From positions 1 through 49,215 of the forward strand of contig QPMI01000463.1 in the NCBI GenBank assembly GCA_004431415.1: a stretch of DNA of 49,215 bases, in the 5' to 3' direction. Made by a program: the position numbers and the translations under genes. Source of the stretch: Cyanophora paradoxa (Eukaryota; Glaucocystophyceae; Cyanophorales; Cyanophoraceae). Positions 34,477 to 44,990 of the stretch are shown piece after piece. The notes beneath the pieces were generated by a model that saw only the letters and a list, made by a program, of their open reading frames with translations, did no database searches and was not told where the DNA came from. Every line of letters begins with the position of its first letter. The first letter of the stretch is position 1.

Positions 34477-36588
34477 ATGGAGCGCGAAGGCATGACTTCC
34501 GGCGAGATGGCCCGACCTTCCCCCGGCCAACTGACAATGCTCAACCGCACGGCCCGAGTCGCAGCGGCGCACGCCGAGGAGATCGCGCGCCGGCGGGTCA
34601 TGGGCGCGGAGCCGCCGCAGGCGATCAAGATGGAGGACGGCAAGATGGGCCACACCACCGGGATTCCCGTCTCGCCCAACGGCGTCTTCCAACATCACAA
34701 CGCCATCCGTTCGGCTACTCGCGGAGACAAGAAGTACTCCCTGCTGGACGACGGTTCGCAGGCGGCGTACCACGCCGTCGATTTCGGTGTCCGTTCGCTG
34801 CCGGCGGGACTAACGGAAGTCTACCGTTCGACGGTCGAGTTGCACCGGTCTCTCGTCGAAAACCTCGTCGACGCAGAGAGCGAGCTCACGAAGGCGAAGG
34901 CGACACTCGCGACGGCTACGGAGGAGGCGGCCAAGGAGGCGGCGCAGAAGGCCGTCCAGACGCGACAGGCCGTCGTCGACAAACTCCGGGCTGAGATGCC
35001 CTCGGACATTATTCGCGGCGTCCCCTCGTACATTAAGAGCCTCGTTCGCATGATTGACCCCGCTGAGCGCAAGCGTCTCAAGGAGGAGCTCATCGCGGCG
35101 TACGATGGCACTCAACTGGACCGTATTTTCGCCAACATCTGTGACCTCATCGCGTTCACTGACCTGCCGCGTGACAAGACGGGCCACACTGTGCAGGCGC
35201 TGGACGTCTATGACACGCTCGAGCAGCAGATCACGGAGCGCAAGACGCTACACCACGGCCTGTACCCCGGCCTCCCGTACGAGCAGCAGCGCAAGGCCAA
35301 TTACGACCTGGCGCTGAATCTACTGCCGAAGCTGAAGACGATGGCGCAGGACCTGTCGCCGACCGATGGGATGACTCCCAAGGACAAGGAGACCTGGTTT
35401 AACCTCTTCTGCACTCGTGCGCAGTCGCTCATTCGGGATGCGGGCTTTCTGATTGTGACGACGACTGCTGGGGAGCCCTCGATTCCTACTGGGAATTCGA
35501 AGAAGGGCGCCAGCATCAACGCGGCGAACGTCGACGGGTACGATTACGACAACGATGGCGACGACGGGTACACGGCGCCGTACAGCGGCACTCCGTACAC
35601 CCCACCGCCTTCGTCGTCCCCTGCGCCCTCGGCCCCGCACTCGCAGTTACTCGGCTCTTCGGTCAATCTCGTCCACACGACGCCGTCGACCCCGCCGACA
35701 ACCAATCCGATCTACCAATCCGCCCTCCCCGCGCCCCAGCAGCCGGCGCCGGGCCACAAGCCCGTCCCCGGCTGCTGCGACTGGCACGCACCGGTGCCCG
35801 GGAAGGACTACGGCAATCGCCCGCCCATCGGCCGCCCCTACGATTACGCCCGTACGCAGACGGTCACGGCGATCCGTACGAGCCAGGGCTACCCGCGCGA
35901 CGCGCGCCCGAGGGTGAGGCCCGGCACCAACGATCACATTTGCACACGTTGTCGGTCGTTGGGAGCCGCGGACATCCATCACTACTCTGACGACTACCAC
36001 GAGTGTTGCTCTCACCCGTACCGTCGGGAACTACTCAAATTCGTCAACCAAGGCTGCCAAGACCCCGAGGTCCTGGCTGCGGCCCGCCTCTGCGGCCTCA
36101 TCCCTGGCGGCCCGCAGGCACCGTCCTACAACGCGGTCCCCCCGCCGTCGAACTCTGTACCCGTCGCTCCGGCGCAGCTACAAACCGCCCCTTGCAGGAA
36201 CTGCGGCGAGCACGGCCACCACGCGTCGGCGTGCACGAAGCCGGTGCGCTGCTACAACTGCGGAGGGGAGGGTCACACGCAGAACCGCTGCCCCAGTGGC
36301 AAGCGCCAGCACGACGGCGGTCCCCCACACGGTCCGTCCCCGAAGCGTGGCCCCGATGGTGGTGCTGGCGGCGCAGGAGGCGGCGGGCACCGTGGTGGCC
36401 ATCGCGGCGGTGGCAGGGGCGGCTACCAGAGCGGCGGTGGAGGCGGCGGCCAAGGCGGGACGGGATCTAACGCCACCCTCCTCGGCAATCCCGCCCCGAT
36501 GCAGCGCCCGACTGGCCCCGTTGTTGACGCGCCGTCTTCGCGCCCGACTGGCCCCGTTGTTGACGCGCCTCTCGATCTCTTGCATTAG
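34477..36588 (+). CDS. gag: Gag-like nucleocapsid protein with two CCHC zinc knuckles
   Basis: 703 aa from the ATG at 34477 (GTGATGG context); the frame extends up to a GTG at 34357. The N-terminal half is helical and charged, with a coiled-coil-like KAKATLATATEEAAKEA stretch. It is followed by a Pro/Ser-rich linker, a CTRC...HHYSD...HECC cluster, then two knuckles CRNCGEHGHHASAC and CYNCGGEGHTQNRC (about 36196-36291) that match CX2CX4HX4C. An RGG-type Gly/Arg tract follows, and it ends in two copies of a 12-residue RPTGPVVDAPSS unit before a TAG. Gag packages retrotransposon RNA into particles. The same 12-residue units continue in frame beyond the stop. Confidence 0.78.
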   Translation: MEREGMTSGEMARPSPGQLTMLNRTARVAAAHAEEIARRRVMGAEPPQAIKMEDGKMGHTTGIPVSPNGVFQHHNAIRSATRGDKKYSLLDDGSQAAYHAVDFGVRSLPAGLTEVYRSTVELHRSLVENLVDAESELTKAKATLATATEEAAKEAAQKAVQTRQAVVDKLRAEMPSDIIRGVPSYIKSLVRMIDPAERKRLKEELIAAYDGTQLDRIFANICDLIAFTDLPRDKTGHTVQALDVYDTLEQQITERKTLHHGLYPGLPYEQQRKANYDLALNLLPKLKTMAQDLSPTDGMTPKDKETWFNLFCTRAQSLIRDAGFLIVTTTAGEPSIPTGNSKKGASINAANVDGYDYDNDGDDGYTAPYSGTPYTPPPSSSPAPSAPHSQLLGSSVNLVHTTPSTPPTTNPIYQSALPAPQQPAPGHKPVPGCCDWHAPVPGKDYGNRPPIGRPYDYARTQTVTAIRTSQGYPRDARPRVRPGTNDHICTRCRSLGAADIHHYSDDYHECCSHPYRRELLKFVNQGCQDPEVLAAARLCGLIPGGPQAPSYNAVPPPSNSVPVAPAQLQTAPCRNCGEHGHHASACTKPVRCYNCGGEGHTQNRCPSGKRQHDGGPPHGPSPKRGPDGGAGGAGGGGHRGGHRGGGRGGYQSGGGGGGQGGTGSNATLLGNPAPMQRPTGPVVDAPSSRPTGPVVDAPLDLLH

Positions 36589-36810
36589 CACACAACACAA
36601 CTACAATGAGTTTCACATCGCCCAATAAATCTCTCCGACTAGATACTATCGAGGACCGTCGTAGGCCCCGTTGTTGACGCGCCGTCTTCGCGCCCGGCTG
36701 GCCCCGTCACTGACGCGCTGCCTTCGCGCCCGACTGGCTCCGTTGCTGACGCGCCGTCTCCACGCCCGACCGGCCCCATCGCTAACGCGCCGCCCCCGAA
36801 CCCTCGCCCG
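36506..36810 (+). repeat. 36-bp coding repeat (RPTGPVVDAPSS) interrupted by a 95-bp insert
   Basis: Units start at 36515 and 36551 in the Gag-like gene and at 36665, 36701, 36737 and 36773 in the next frame. The last units are diverged. Bases 36570-36664 interrupt the array and carry TAG, TGA and TAG in the common reading frame. Confidence 0.85.
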
Positions 36811-36888
36811 ACTGACCACGGAGACGCCGTGCAGTCCGGTGGTCCTGACTCGGGCCGGGAGACCGAGGCTACGACGGACAGCCTGGCC

Positions 36889-39800
36889 ATGGTACCGATC
36901 GCTCCGGTGCAAACTGTCCCGATCACGCCGACGCAGCCCTCGGCATCGGACATCGCGCACTTCGTTCGGGACGTCAACGCCACGACGGCGACGCAGCCGG
37001 TAACGTCGGCGGCGGAGAGGACGGCCCCCGTCCCCGTCGCCATCCCCGTCGCTGAACCCGCGTCGCCGTCCCCCTCGTCGACTCACGCGACCGGCCCGTC
37101 GTCGCCGGCCCCGTCTGACTTGTCGACAGAGATGGAAACGGGAAGCCGTACTGCGGCCGAGTCCCGTGTTCCAATTCGGTGTGCGCAGCCCCGGCGGGGC
37201 GTCACTGCCGGCAGTATCCGCGACCTCATCAACGCTGGCCTCCGCCGGCACGACCACACTCGCATGTCCGCCGCCTTGGCTCCCGTCACGTCCAAGAAAA
37301 CCCCGCTCTTCACTCGAAACTTTGGCCGTATGCACCGCCCGCGCCCGAACGCCATCAATCCCGTCGCCCGCGTCGCAGTCACGAGGTCGCTCACCTTCGC
37401 GGCCGCCCCCTCGGCGAAGAGCACGAACTCCGACGCTGACTCTGTGCGGGAGCCGAAGACCCGGACGTACTGCGCCCTGGGGGACCCCGTCACAGAGTCG
37501 CCGATGGACACTGCACTCGGCCCGCTAACCTCCAAATCGAGCACCGACTCCCCCGCAGCCACCTCGCAGCAGGAGGGGAACGTCTCGAAGGGAAGTGGGC
37601 GGCCGACCCCGAACTACAAGGCCCCGCCCGCCAAGATGCCCGAAATCGACTCGCTACCGGCGGTCGAGGGCTGCGAGTCCTTGGTACCCCTTTGCACTGA
37701 CTGGCTCGACAACGTTGCTTACAACATGCACACTCGCCGTGTTAACAACCGCATGCACGTCGACGGCATCCAGTGCACTGACTGGCTTCGTGATGGCATC
37801 CCTTCGAGCGACCAGCGCCAGATCCACGCGCGTACCATCCTTTACTGCCCCGCCCTCCAGATGCTCACGACGTACCTCGAGCCGAAGGGCCCCGGTGTCT
37901 GCTGGGCTCGCGTCCGCAACGCTATCGATGCGGAAGGCGACTCGGAGGAGGCGCGCGCGCACCGCTTCCCCAAGCCCCACGACAACATGTACCCCGTCTT
38001 CACGCAGGCCTCCAATTACCGTACCGCGGTATTCACGGAGGATGCGCACATGCCTCGCCGTCGGGACCTGTCTTTCGCCAACGAGACGTGTGCTGACTGC
38101 CACCCCCATGTCGTCGGCCGCCAGGAGAATGGTACCCTTGTTGCCCGCCCCATTCCCTCGGCACACCGTCGTGACGCGCCCAATGACGGACTTCGTACTG
38201 CTCACTCCGCGCTCATCGCTGCGCTTGAAAGCCTCCCTACGTCGCACCCCGTTCGTGACCCGACCAGGGAGATGGAGTTCTTTGTGATCGCCCGCGACAT
38301 CTCCGGACACGCGAAGAACGGGCGGTTCCCGATCCCGCCGGCGCTCGACGTGAACCCCGGCATCCCGTGCGCTGACGGCACTCACGCTCACCACAGCCAC
38401 CCGCATTGGCACTTGCTGGCGACCCGCCCGCTCATCAACCCGAAAGGCCACAGTGAGCACAAGCGTCTGAATGCGGCCGTCACACGCATCATTGCAGACA
38501 CGGCCACTGAGGATGACGTGACAACGTTGCGCACGTGGATCGCAATCGCCCGTGAGACGACGACTATCGCGGCAATTAACACTAACATCTCGAACACCAA
38601 CGAGCAGCTTCGCCGGCCCTACCGGGGCGCTGAGGGCGAGCAGCTGTTACACTTGGTTGAAATGGCAGCGATGGCCATCACGAACACGGGCGCCCCGCCG
38701 CCTCGCACGCGGCAGGCTGCGGCCAACCACGTCACGAGTGTACTGCGTAAGGAGCTCGAGGCATTCGATGTTGACACTACGGTTCAGGCAATCGTCAACG
38801 CTCTGTGCGCCCGTCGTGTCTTCACTTTCACCGACGGCGCCATGGACACAACCGACGCGCCGCCTGCACCTACGACAACGCTGACGCTCCCAGGAGCTGC
38901 TGTCGTCGAGTCCCTCCTGAACCGTGTCAAGACGTCCTTCACCGACGCGCGGAACCGCAGCCCAACATTCATGCGCCCCAACCGACGAACGGCCGCTGTC
39001 AATTACGTTGAGAGCACACTCCGCACGTACCTCCGTGGCTACGACGTCGAGTCTACGATCCTACTTCTCGTCTACATTCTCGAGCGCGAGGGTGAGCTAC
39101 GGTTCGCCTCAGGCCCTGACGCGACTTCGGCAAAGGCTGCTGACGCCTACGCTCGTTTCGTCGCGGCAAACGCTCCGACCGACCCCGTCGCCGGACCCAG
39201 CTCTGTCGCGACGGCAGAGGGCCTCGCCCCTGAGGACAAGACGCCAATCGTCCCGCCGACCACGCCCACTCCACCCGCGCCCGCCGTACTGCGGCCCAAG
39301 GCGTCGGAGGACAGGGCTGACAATGACCCCATCAACCGCAACCGGAAGTTGCGCGAGATGCTGATGGACATTGCGGAAGACTCGATCACGCTCATCGCTC
39401 GTCGCCACCAGGCAGCGGGGAGGTATGAGCGCGAGGGTGGAGACCGCGTCTTCGCCTCTCGCACGGTCGAGAAGATCATGGTCAGTGTTGGGGGACAGCA
39501 AATTCTTCTCTTCCTGTCGCCAGTCGACATGCCTGCACCGTGCCACACGTGCAGCATCGGCCCCGATGGCTCACCCGTCATCGTGAACCACCGGCTCCGT
39601 GCATCAGTGATCAGCATTGCGCACCGCTACTACGAGTACATCGACTCGACCACGGGCAACACGGTGACAATGACTAACGTCGAGCTTCAGGAGCACTGCC
39701 GCCTCTGCACAACGCCGCCGTACATGGAGTTCGTCCGCAATTGCCCCGTACCGTCGCCAACCTCACGCCAGCGCACGCCGTACCCGAGTACTCTGCGACC

Positions 39801-40932
39801 TGACGATGCACCGGCGGACATCACGCTCGACGCTCTGTACGGAGTGACGATGGAAATGAAGACGCTCTTCCTGCGGATTATCGGTCTGTTAATGGATATC
39901 ACCCCACAGGGAACGACGTCTTTGACGGGGAACGACGACTGGCCTCGGGTCGCTGACATCTTCCTTAACGTCGACGTCGGCCCCTTCACCGTCCGCGCCA
40001 GCACCCTCCGGCCTGGCGTTCGCGACGCGAGTACTGGACCGATAGGCACTCGGCCAATCATTCTCGCCCCGGGAGTTGTCAACACCTCTGGGCAGGACAC
40101 GTCCCGACTCGCGCGAACGACTGTGAACGCGTCGCTTCCCGTCTGCTTGTCGGCACCGGCGTTCTACCATGCTCACGCGTTAATGCACCCCGTCGATGAG
40201 CCGAACACGCGCCTCGGCCCGACACCAACTGATCTTCTGCCCTACCCGGTGCCTGAGACCACGGTCGCTGCAGCTGGGGGAGTGAGCCGCAAGTTGGCGT
40301 CGATTTACGTCGCTGCCGTTCTACACGACTGGCCGGCTCGACAGCGGGACAAGATTAAGCCGCATCTCACTCTCCGAACCAACGACGTCGACATGGAGTA
40401 CTTGCGACTCGCCGCCGAGAACGCGCGACTTCGGGACCCGACGCAGTTTTCGGCGAGGTACCTCGAAGTCCACAACGTGTTGACAGACATCCTTCGTCGC
40501 CGCACGCCTGGAACGCCGTCCCCGACCACTCCGCCCGACAAGCACGCGCAGCTGCTGGCCGACGAACAGCTCGCACGTGAACTGCAGGCTCGCCTCGACG
40601 CCGAAGCTGCCAAGGGAGAGGACCCGGTGCAGGCCGCGGCGCAAGCCCCCTACTTGCAGGCTGCAATCGGTGGTATTGCTCGTGGCCGCACCATGGACGC
40701 CCGTCGCCGTACTGCGGCAGCACAGGCTCCACCGCGCCAATCGGCGAGGCACGGGGGAACGGTCAGGGGCCGCGGCCGCGCGCTCCCGATTCATACCAGC
40801 CGGCCCCAGACCCCGGGCAACCCTCACTACCACGACGACGACATGACGTGCCCAACGGCACCGGTGACACCGCCGACCGACGCCCCGGAGCCCCGGCCCC
40901 GCGGAACGACCCACCCCCTGCGCCCGAGGTGA
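36889..40932 (+). CDS. Unrecognised 1347-aa protein of the retrotransposon (ORF2)
   Basis: The frame is open from 36643; the first ATG is 36889 (GCCATGG). It is in the same frame as the Gag-like ORF and begins with more of its 12-residue repeats, so the two may once have been one polyprotein. The N-terminal 250 residues are Pro/Ser/Thr-rich. Then come Cys/His-containing segments (CADCHPHVVG; HAHHSHPHWH), two tandem copies of an approximately 70-residue unit (38645-38840 and 38905-39120) and a CHTC...CRLC pair (39541-39711). The C-terminal part is Ala/Arg/Gln-rich. I found no protease, polymerase or integrase motif. Confidence 0.6.
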   Translation: MVPIAPVQTVPITPTQPSASDIAHFVRDVNATTATQPVTSAAERTAPVPVAIPVAEPASPSPSSTHATGPSSPAPSDLSTEMETGSRTAAESRVPIRCAQPRRGVTAGSIRDLINAGLRRHDHTRMSAALAPVTSKKTPLFTRNFGRMHRPRPNAINPVARVAVTRSLTFAAAPSAKSTNSDADSVREPKTRTYCALGDPVTESPMDTALGPLTSKSSTDSPAATSQQEGNVSKGSGRPTPNYKAPPAKMPEIDSLPAVEGCESLVPLCTDWLDNVAYNMHTRRVNNRMHVDGIQCTDWLRDGIPSSDQRQIHARTILYCPALQMLTTYLEPKGPGVCWARVRNAIDAEGDSEEARAHRFPKPHDNMYPVFTQASNYRTAVFTEDAHMPRRRDLSFANETCADCHPHVVGRQENGTLVARPIPSAHRRDAPNDGLRTAHSALIAALESLPTSHPVRDPTREMEFFVIARDISGHAKNGRFPIPPALDVNPGIPCADGTHAHHSHPHWHLLATRPLINPKGHSEHKRLNAAVTRIIADTATEDDVTTLRTWIAIARETTTIAAINTNISNTNEQLRRPYRGAEGEQLLHLVEMAAMAITNTGAPPPRTRQAAANHVTSVLRKELEAFDVDTTVQAIVNALCARRVFTFTDGAMDTTDAPPAPTTTLTLPGAAVVESLLNRVKTSFTDARNRSPTFMRPNRRTAAVNYVESTLRTYLRGYDVESTILLLVYILEREGELRFASGPDATSAKAADAYARFVAANAPTDPVAGPSSVATAEGLAPEDKTPIVPPTTPTPPAPAVLRPKASEDRADNDPINRNRKLREMLMDIAEDSITLIARRHQAAGRYEREGGDRVFASRTVEKIMVSVGGQQILLFLSPVDMPAPCHTCSIGPDGSPVIVNHRLRASVISIAHRYYEYIDSTTGNTVTMTNVELQEHCRLCTTPPYMEFVRNCPVPSPTSRQRTPYPSTLRPDDAPADITLDALYGVTMEMKTLFLRIIGLLMDITPQGTTSLTGNDDWPRVADIFLNVDVGPFTVRASTLRPGVRDASTGPIGTRPIILAPGVVNTSGQDTSRLARTTVNASLPVCLSAPAFYHAHALMHPVDEPNTRLGPTPTDLLPYPVPETTVAAAGGVSRKLASIYVAAVLHDWPARQRDKIKPHLTLRTNDVDMEYLRLAAENARLRDPTQFSARYLEVHNVLTDILRRRTPGTPSPTTPPDKHAQLLADEQLARELQARLDAEAAKGEDPVQAAAQAPYLQAAIGGIARGRTMDARRRTAAAQAPPRQSARHGGTVRGRGRALPIHTSRPQTPGNPHYHDDDMTCPTAPVTPPTDAPEPRPRGTTHPLRPR

Positions 40933-41942
40933 CGGCCTCGTCGACGGACACTCCGGACGCCCAGCCCGTTGCACCCGCGACGACGACTCCGGACGCCCAG
41001 CCCGTTGCACCCGTGACGACGACTCCGGTGGCCCCGACGCCCGCTCTCGAGACGCCGGTCTCGTCGACGGCCGCTCGAGATGCTTCGCCCATCGCACCGG
41101 CGATGGCGACCTCGCTGACGACCCCGCACAGCGTCCCGTCCCCCACGGCCGTGGCTGCGGTCTCGACGGCCCCGTCGCCTGCGCCTGAGCTACTGGCCCC
41201 GTCCGACGCCCCGCCAGCCCCGGCCACGACTGTGACGGCGGCCCCGCCGCAGAGCCCGGCCCAACCCCCGATGCTGCCGATCCCGTCACTTCACCCCGAC
41301 TACACTGCACCGACCGACGCGTCGATGCCTGACTCGACGACTGCCGACTCGTCGGGCACTGAGAGGACCGAGGACGTGCCCATGGGCGACCCGCGCGTTT
41401 CGAGGGGGATCATCGTCGACACGCCGACCTTGCCGAGCCCTCACGACGACCGTGACAGTCCTCCTGACACCGACGAAGACATGTCCAGCGACTCGGAGCC
41501 CGAGATCAAGGACGTGGCCGCCGACCTTGGACACCGCCACGCCTGGACGATCCTTCGCCTCAAGCCCGTGGTGCACAACCAGCTGCGTGCGTACCTGGAC
41601 ACGCCGCGACGCTTCATGGTCACAACGACGACGACGGATTGGCGCAAGACCCCTGAGACGCCGACCCTCTTCGCCGCCAGCGAGCTCACGAGCTGCATGC
41701 ACCTCGCAGCTGCCCGCAGCAACACGCCTACTGGGCAACCGTTGCTGGGTACTCGCCCGAGTGACCAGGCTCACTACCTCCTTCAACATCTGACCGAATT
41801 CCGCTCCGTCATCCACGTCATCATGCGCCTCGCGCGGGCTCAGCCCTTCGCGCCTGGGAGACGGCGACCACGTGGCCTCACCCGAACGACCCGCTCGCCG
41901 ATGTCCTCGGACGGCCAGAGATGCTGGAGCTGTTTGGTTTGA
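40848..41942 (+). pseudogene. Continuation of the retrotransposon coding region, segment 3
   Basis: The open frame starts without an ATG and overlaps ORF2, one base back in frame. The first 180 residues are Thr/Pro/Ala repeats (APATTTPDAQPV-type, two copies). From about 41500 on it is ordinary globular-looking sequence (HAWTILRLKPVVHNQLRAY). Sensible sequence leaves this frame near 41860 and continues in the next one. Unrecognised. Confidence 0.45.
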
Positions 41943-43018
41943 CACCGACAGAGTTCACTCTTGTACACCAGTCCAAGACTCCAGTCGTACCGTGCATCCT
42001 TCAGGTGGCTGTCAACCTTGCCCGCAATCTCCGGACGCTGCACTACGACGTGGAGATGACGGAGAGCGATGAACGGTTCTTGAACTTCGACAAGATCACG
42101 AACACGGCGACGCGCCTTGCAACAATCAGGCAACTGGTCCAAACTGTCAAGTTCACGGCCCCGCTCACAGGACCTGACGACATCTATCTGTCTACGCTTC
42201 GACACGGTTCACCGCCGCCCGACATCGCCTTGTCGATGCGTTCGACGGCCCTGGCGCGGGCGTGGGACATCGCTGCATACTTCGACCATTACAAGTGGGA
42301 CGAGACGCGCGACCGCTACGGGGATAGCCGATTTGCTCACCTCTACGACGTTCGTGACCCAGCACCGAGCTCCGACCGTCCATGGCCGACGAGTCACGCG
42401 CCGTTGCTGTCAATGCTCACCGAGCAAGTCGAGAACGTACTCCGCCTCGTCAACATCACAGCCGACGTCGAGGGCCCCGGCAACTTCCTGCGCCGTTACT
42501 ACACGTCCCGTTTCAACCCGAAATCCGACGCGAACCCGGCTACGAACCTGCGGGCGACCGCCGAGCTCGCGGAGGAGATCCGGCTGAACAGCCAGTTAGC
42601 AGTGGTCGCGGCACGCGATGTCCATCGTCTGCGCACGCCCCCCGTCAGCGAGTCCGACCTACACCACTGTCTTCGGCACGGACTGTCCCGTCACCGCTCC
42701 GGCGTCCTCCCCTCAAATTTCACGAACGTCGTCGCCGCGTCTGTCACGGAGACGACTGCGCTGGCAAGGCTCGCCGAGCTACATGACACCACCGTTGTCG
42801 CGATGTCAATCACTACGTTCATGCACAAGCGTCAACTCGCCAAGAAGGGCAAACCGATCCGTCTCGAATCGCGACTGCACGCCCCCGTCTTCACCCCGAA
42901 GCAGCCCGAGCCAGCTGTCGAGCTCTATTACAACTCTGACCGTTACATAATGGTGCACCCTGAAGAGGCGGCGCTCCTGGCGTGCAAAACTGCGTGGCGC
43001 TCCATATCCTCCAGCTGA
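41865..43018 (+). pseudogene. Continuation of the retrotransposon coding region, segment 4
   Basis: Globular-looking sequence runs from a DPLADVLGRPEM stretch through the ATG at 41921, so that ATG is probably not a true start. It has helical segments (ATRLATIRQLVQTVKF; EQVENVLRLVNIT) and a basic HKRQLAKKGKP piece. Amino-acid composition is even, unlike the surrounding shadow frames, which supports it as real coding DNA. No family recognised. Confidence 0.5.
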
Positions 43019-44028
43019 CTCTCGAGGCCATGCGTCGCGCGTACAAGCTCGAGACGGAGTCAAGCACTCGTACTGCGAGCAAGCTTGCTTTCGGCCTCGT
43101 CGCTCGACTCGACACTGCACTTAGCAAGGCTACGACCACCCAGCGCTTGGCGGTAACACGGGCCTTCCTCCTGGACGCCGAGCATCGATTGAATCTGTTC
43201 TACTGCATGCTTTACCCGCGCTACCGCGATCACCTACTCCCTGTCCTCCCCAGTCCGATGGTACCCGTCACCGACCCTCTCGCCGTCCCGGTCCCACGGC
43301 CCCCTGAGCGCGACGTTGACGAGTACGGATACCTGACACAGTGGACGTCGGACGGCATCGACATCTTGCCTCGCGTTCCTGACTGGGATTCCCTCGTTGG
43401 ACTTGTCGACGACATGAGCAAGGACACTTTCTGGAACTCCAACACGTACTTCGGGCTTCGCGCCCGCGCTATGGTCTACGGAACAGAGCGCAAGCGCCCC
43501 CGCGAGAAGCGACCGAATGACGAGAAGTTGCAGAAGAAGGAGCGCAAGGCCGCCCGGCTCACTCCCGAGGAGGTCGACTCCATCATCTCCAGAATTTTGA
43601 GCGAACTCCACACTGTTCCTTTCAAGGAGGTGCTACTCTCGGAGAACGCTGACATTCCTGACGTCTATTTCTGGGCCTTCCTCAACGAGGAATGGGCGAA
43701 GGGCTTCACGGTCGTCGACGGCGCTGGCTACCAGCACGGAGTGTGGCCGGATCTGAGCGGCGTGATGGTCCGACGGGAACCGCGACCTGATTCGACGGAG
43801 AACGAGCGCGACACGTTCTATGCGGGTTTTGGACGGCGCAACAATCACATCAACGGGGAATTATTCGCCCAAACGATCAACGACTGGTACCCAATCCGTC
43901 TCCACAATCCTCGCCCCCCACTCCCGTACGGCATGCGCACATACAGCCCGAGGAGACGCGAGCTGGAGGTGACTTCCTACCTCTGGATACTGATCCGGGA
44001 CGGGATACCTCCTATCACATCTTCATGA
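42982..44028 (+). pseudogene. Continuation of the retrotransposon coding region, segment 5
   Basis: Opens on GTG inside the previous frame, one base back. It has a helical start (LQLTLEAMRRAYKLE), a WTSDGIDILPRVPDWD segment, a basic RKRPREKRPNDEK stretch that could be a nuclear signal, and an aromatic C-terminal half. The ATGA at 44025 looks like a stop-restart, but coherent sequence (YHIF before the Met) already runs in the new frame upstream. No family recognised. Confidence 0.5.
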
Positions 44029-44990
44029 CACCGCTTCTCTTCACGAACACGGACTTCCTGGCCACAGCGTACTGCAAAACGATCCAGGAACATGGGCGAC
44101 ACGCGCCCCACATCTTCGCCGTCGCGGCTCACATCCTCGGAGGCCCAGCCCCGTTCGGACAGACGGCTGATCTGACCGAGGAGCTCACTGTGGAGGACGG
44201 GCACAGACCGGAGGAGCTCCCGGAGCCGCCGCCGGTCGAAGAGCTGGAGGGAATCCCGACTCGGGACCCACCCCCAGTTCATCCCGCCACCACGACAAAG
44301 AAGTACATGCACGTCCTAGGTGAGGTCCACATGCCATACGTGCTACTCGGCGACTCTGGTCTTGAGGCATTTCTCCGGCGCGTCCCGTACATGCGCCCAT
44401 TCCTCATGAAGATGCACGTACGCTGGTCGAACTTCTCGCGAGCACTCAGTCGTGTCCTACGCTACGGCGTCGGCCCCGGCACCTACCCGTACCGCGCCGG
44501 TGCTCCCGGCCATGGCGAACTCAGCCAGCACAACCGCGCGGGCCTGCCCTTCCGATCGTTCCTGATCACGGCCGCCGACGAGTTCCACCCGGCCAACAAG
44601 TATGCCGACTACTTCGACTGCATCTACGACGAGGACAACCACGCGCACCTCCGTGACTCCGCTTCACGTCAAGATGTCGAACGATGCTTCTACGAGATTG
44701 CCATGCCCGACGACCTCAACGCGCCGCCCATGACTCTTACGCCGGCCAATGCTGACCTGTGCGGCCCTCGAATCGTCCGATTCACGCACGTTGCACCGGC
44801 CGGACCCAGCCGCGGTGCCCCCAACACGATCCAGAACCGCTCGCACATCACTATCTTCGACGCGAACAACCGGAACACCTGGCAGCAGATCATCGCGGGC
44901 ACGAGGAAACCCCAAACGAGGCGGCGGGGCCGCACCCGTGCGGCCCCGACCCCAAGTACTTCCCGGTGTCCGTCAATGACTACACTGGCC
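44003..44990 (+). pseudogene. Continuation of the retrotransposon coding region, segment 6
   Basis: Coherent sequence from a SYHIFMTPLLFTNTDF start through a VLGEVHMPYVLLGDSGLEAF stretch, FNCIYDED-type acidic turn and NTIQNRSHITIFDANN. Beyond about 44940 the frame turns Arg/Ser-rich and the credible sequence (PKYFPVSVNDYTG) moves one base back. Unrecognised. Confidence 0.45.

Noticed and set aside
36556-36664. Intron (GT...TAG) explaining the stops between Gag-like ORF and ORF2
   Set aside because: The length, 109 bp, would break the frame shared by both sides, and the donor context is poor.
44025-44028. ATGA stop-restart coupling between two retrotransposon ORFs
   Set aside because: Coherent protein sequence already runs in the second frame upstream of this ATG, so a frame break near 44000 explains it better.
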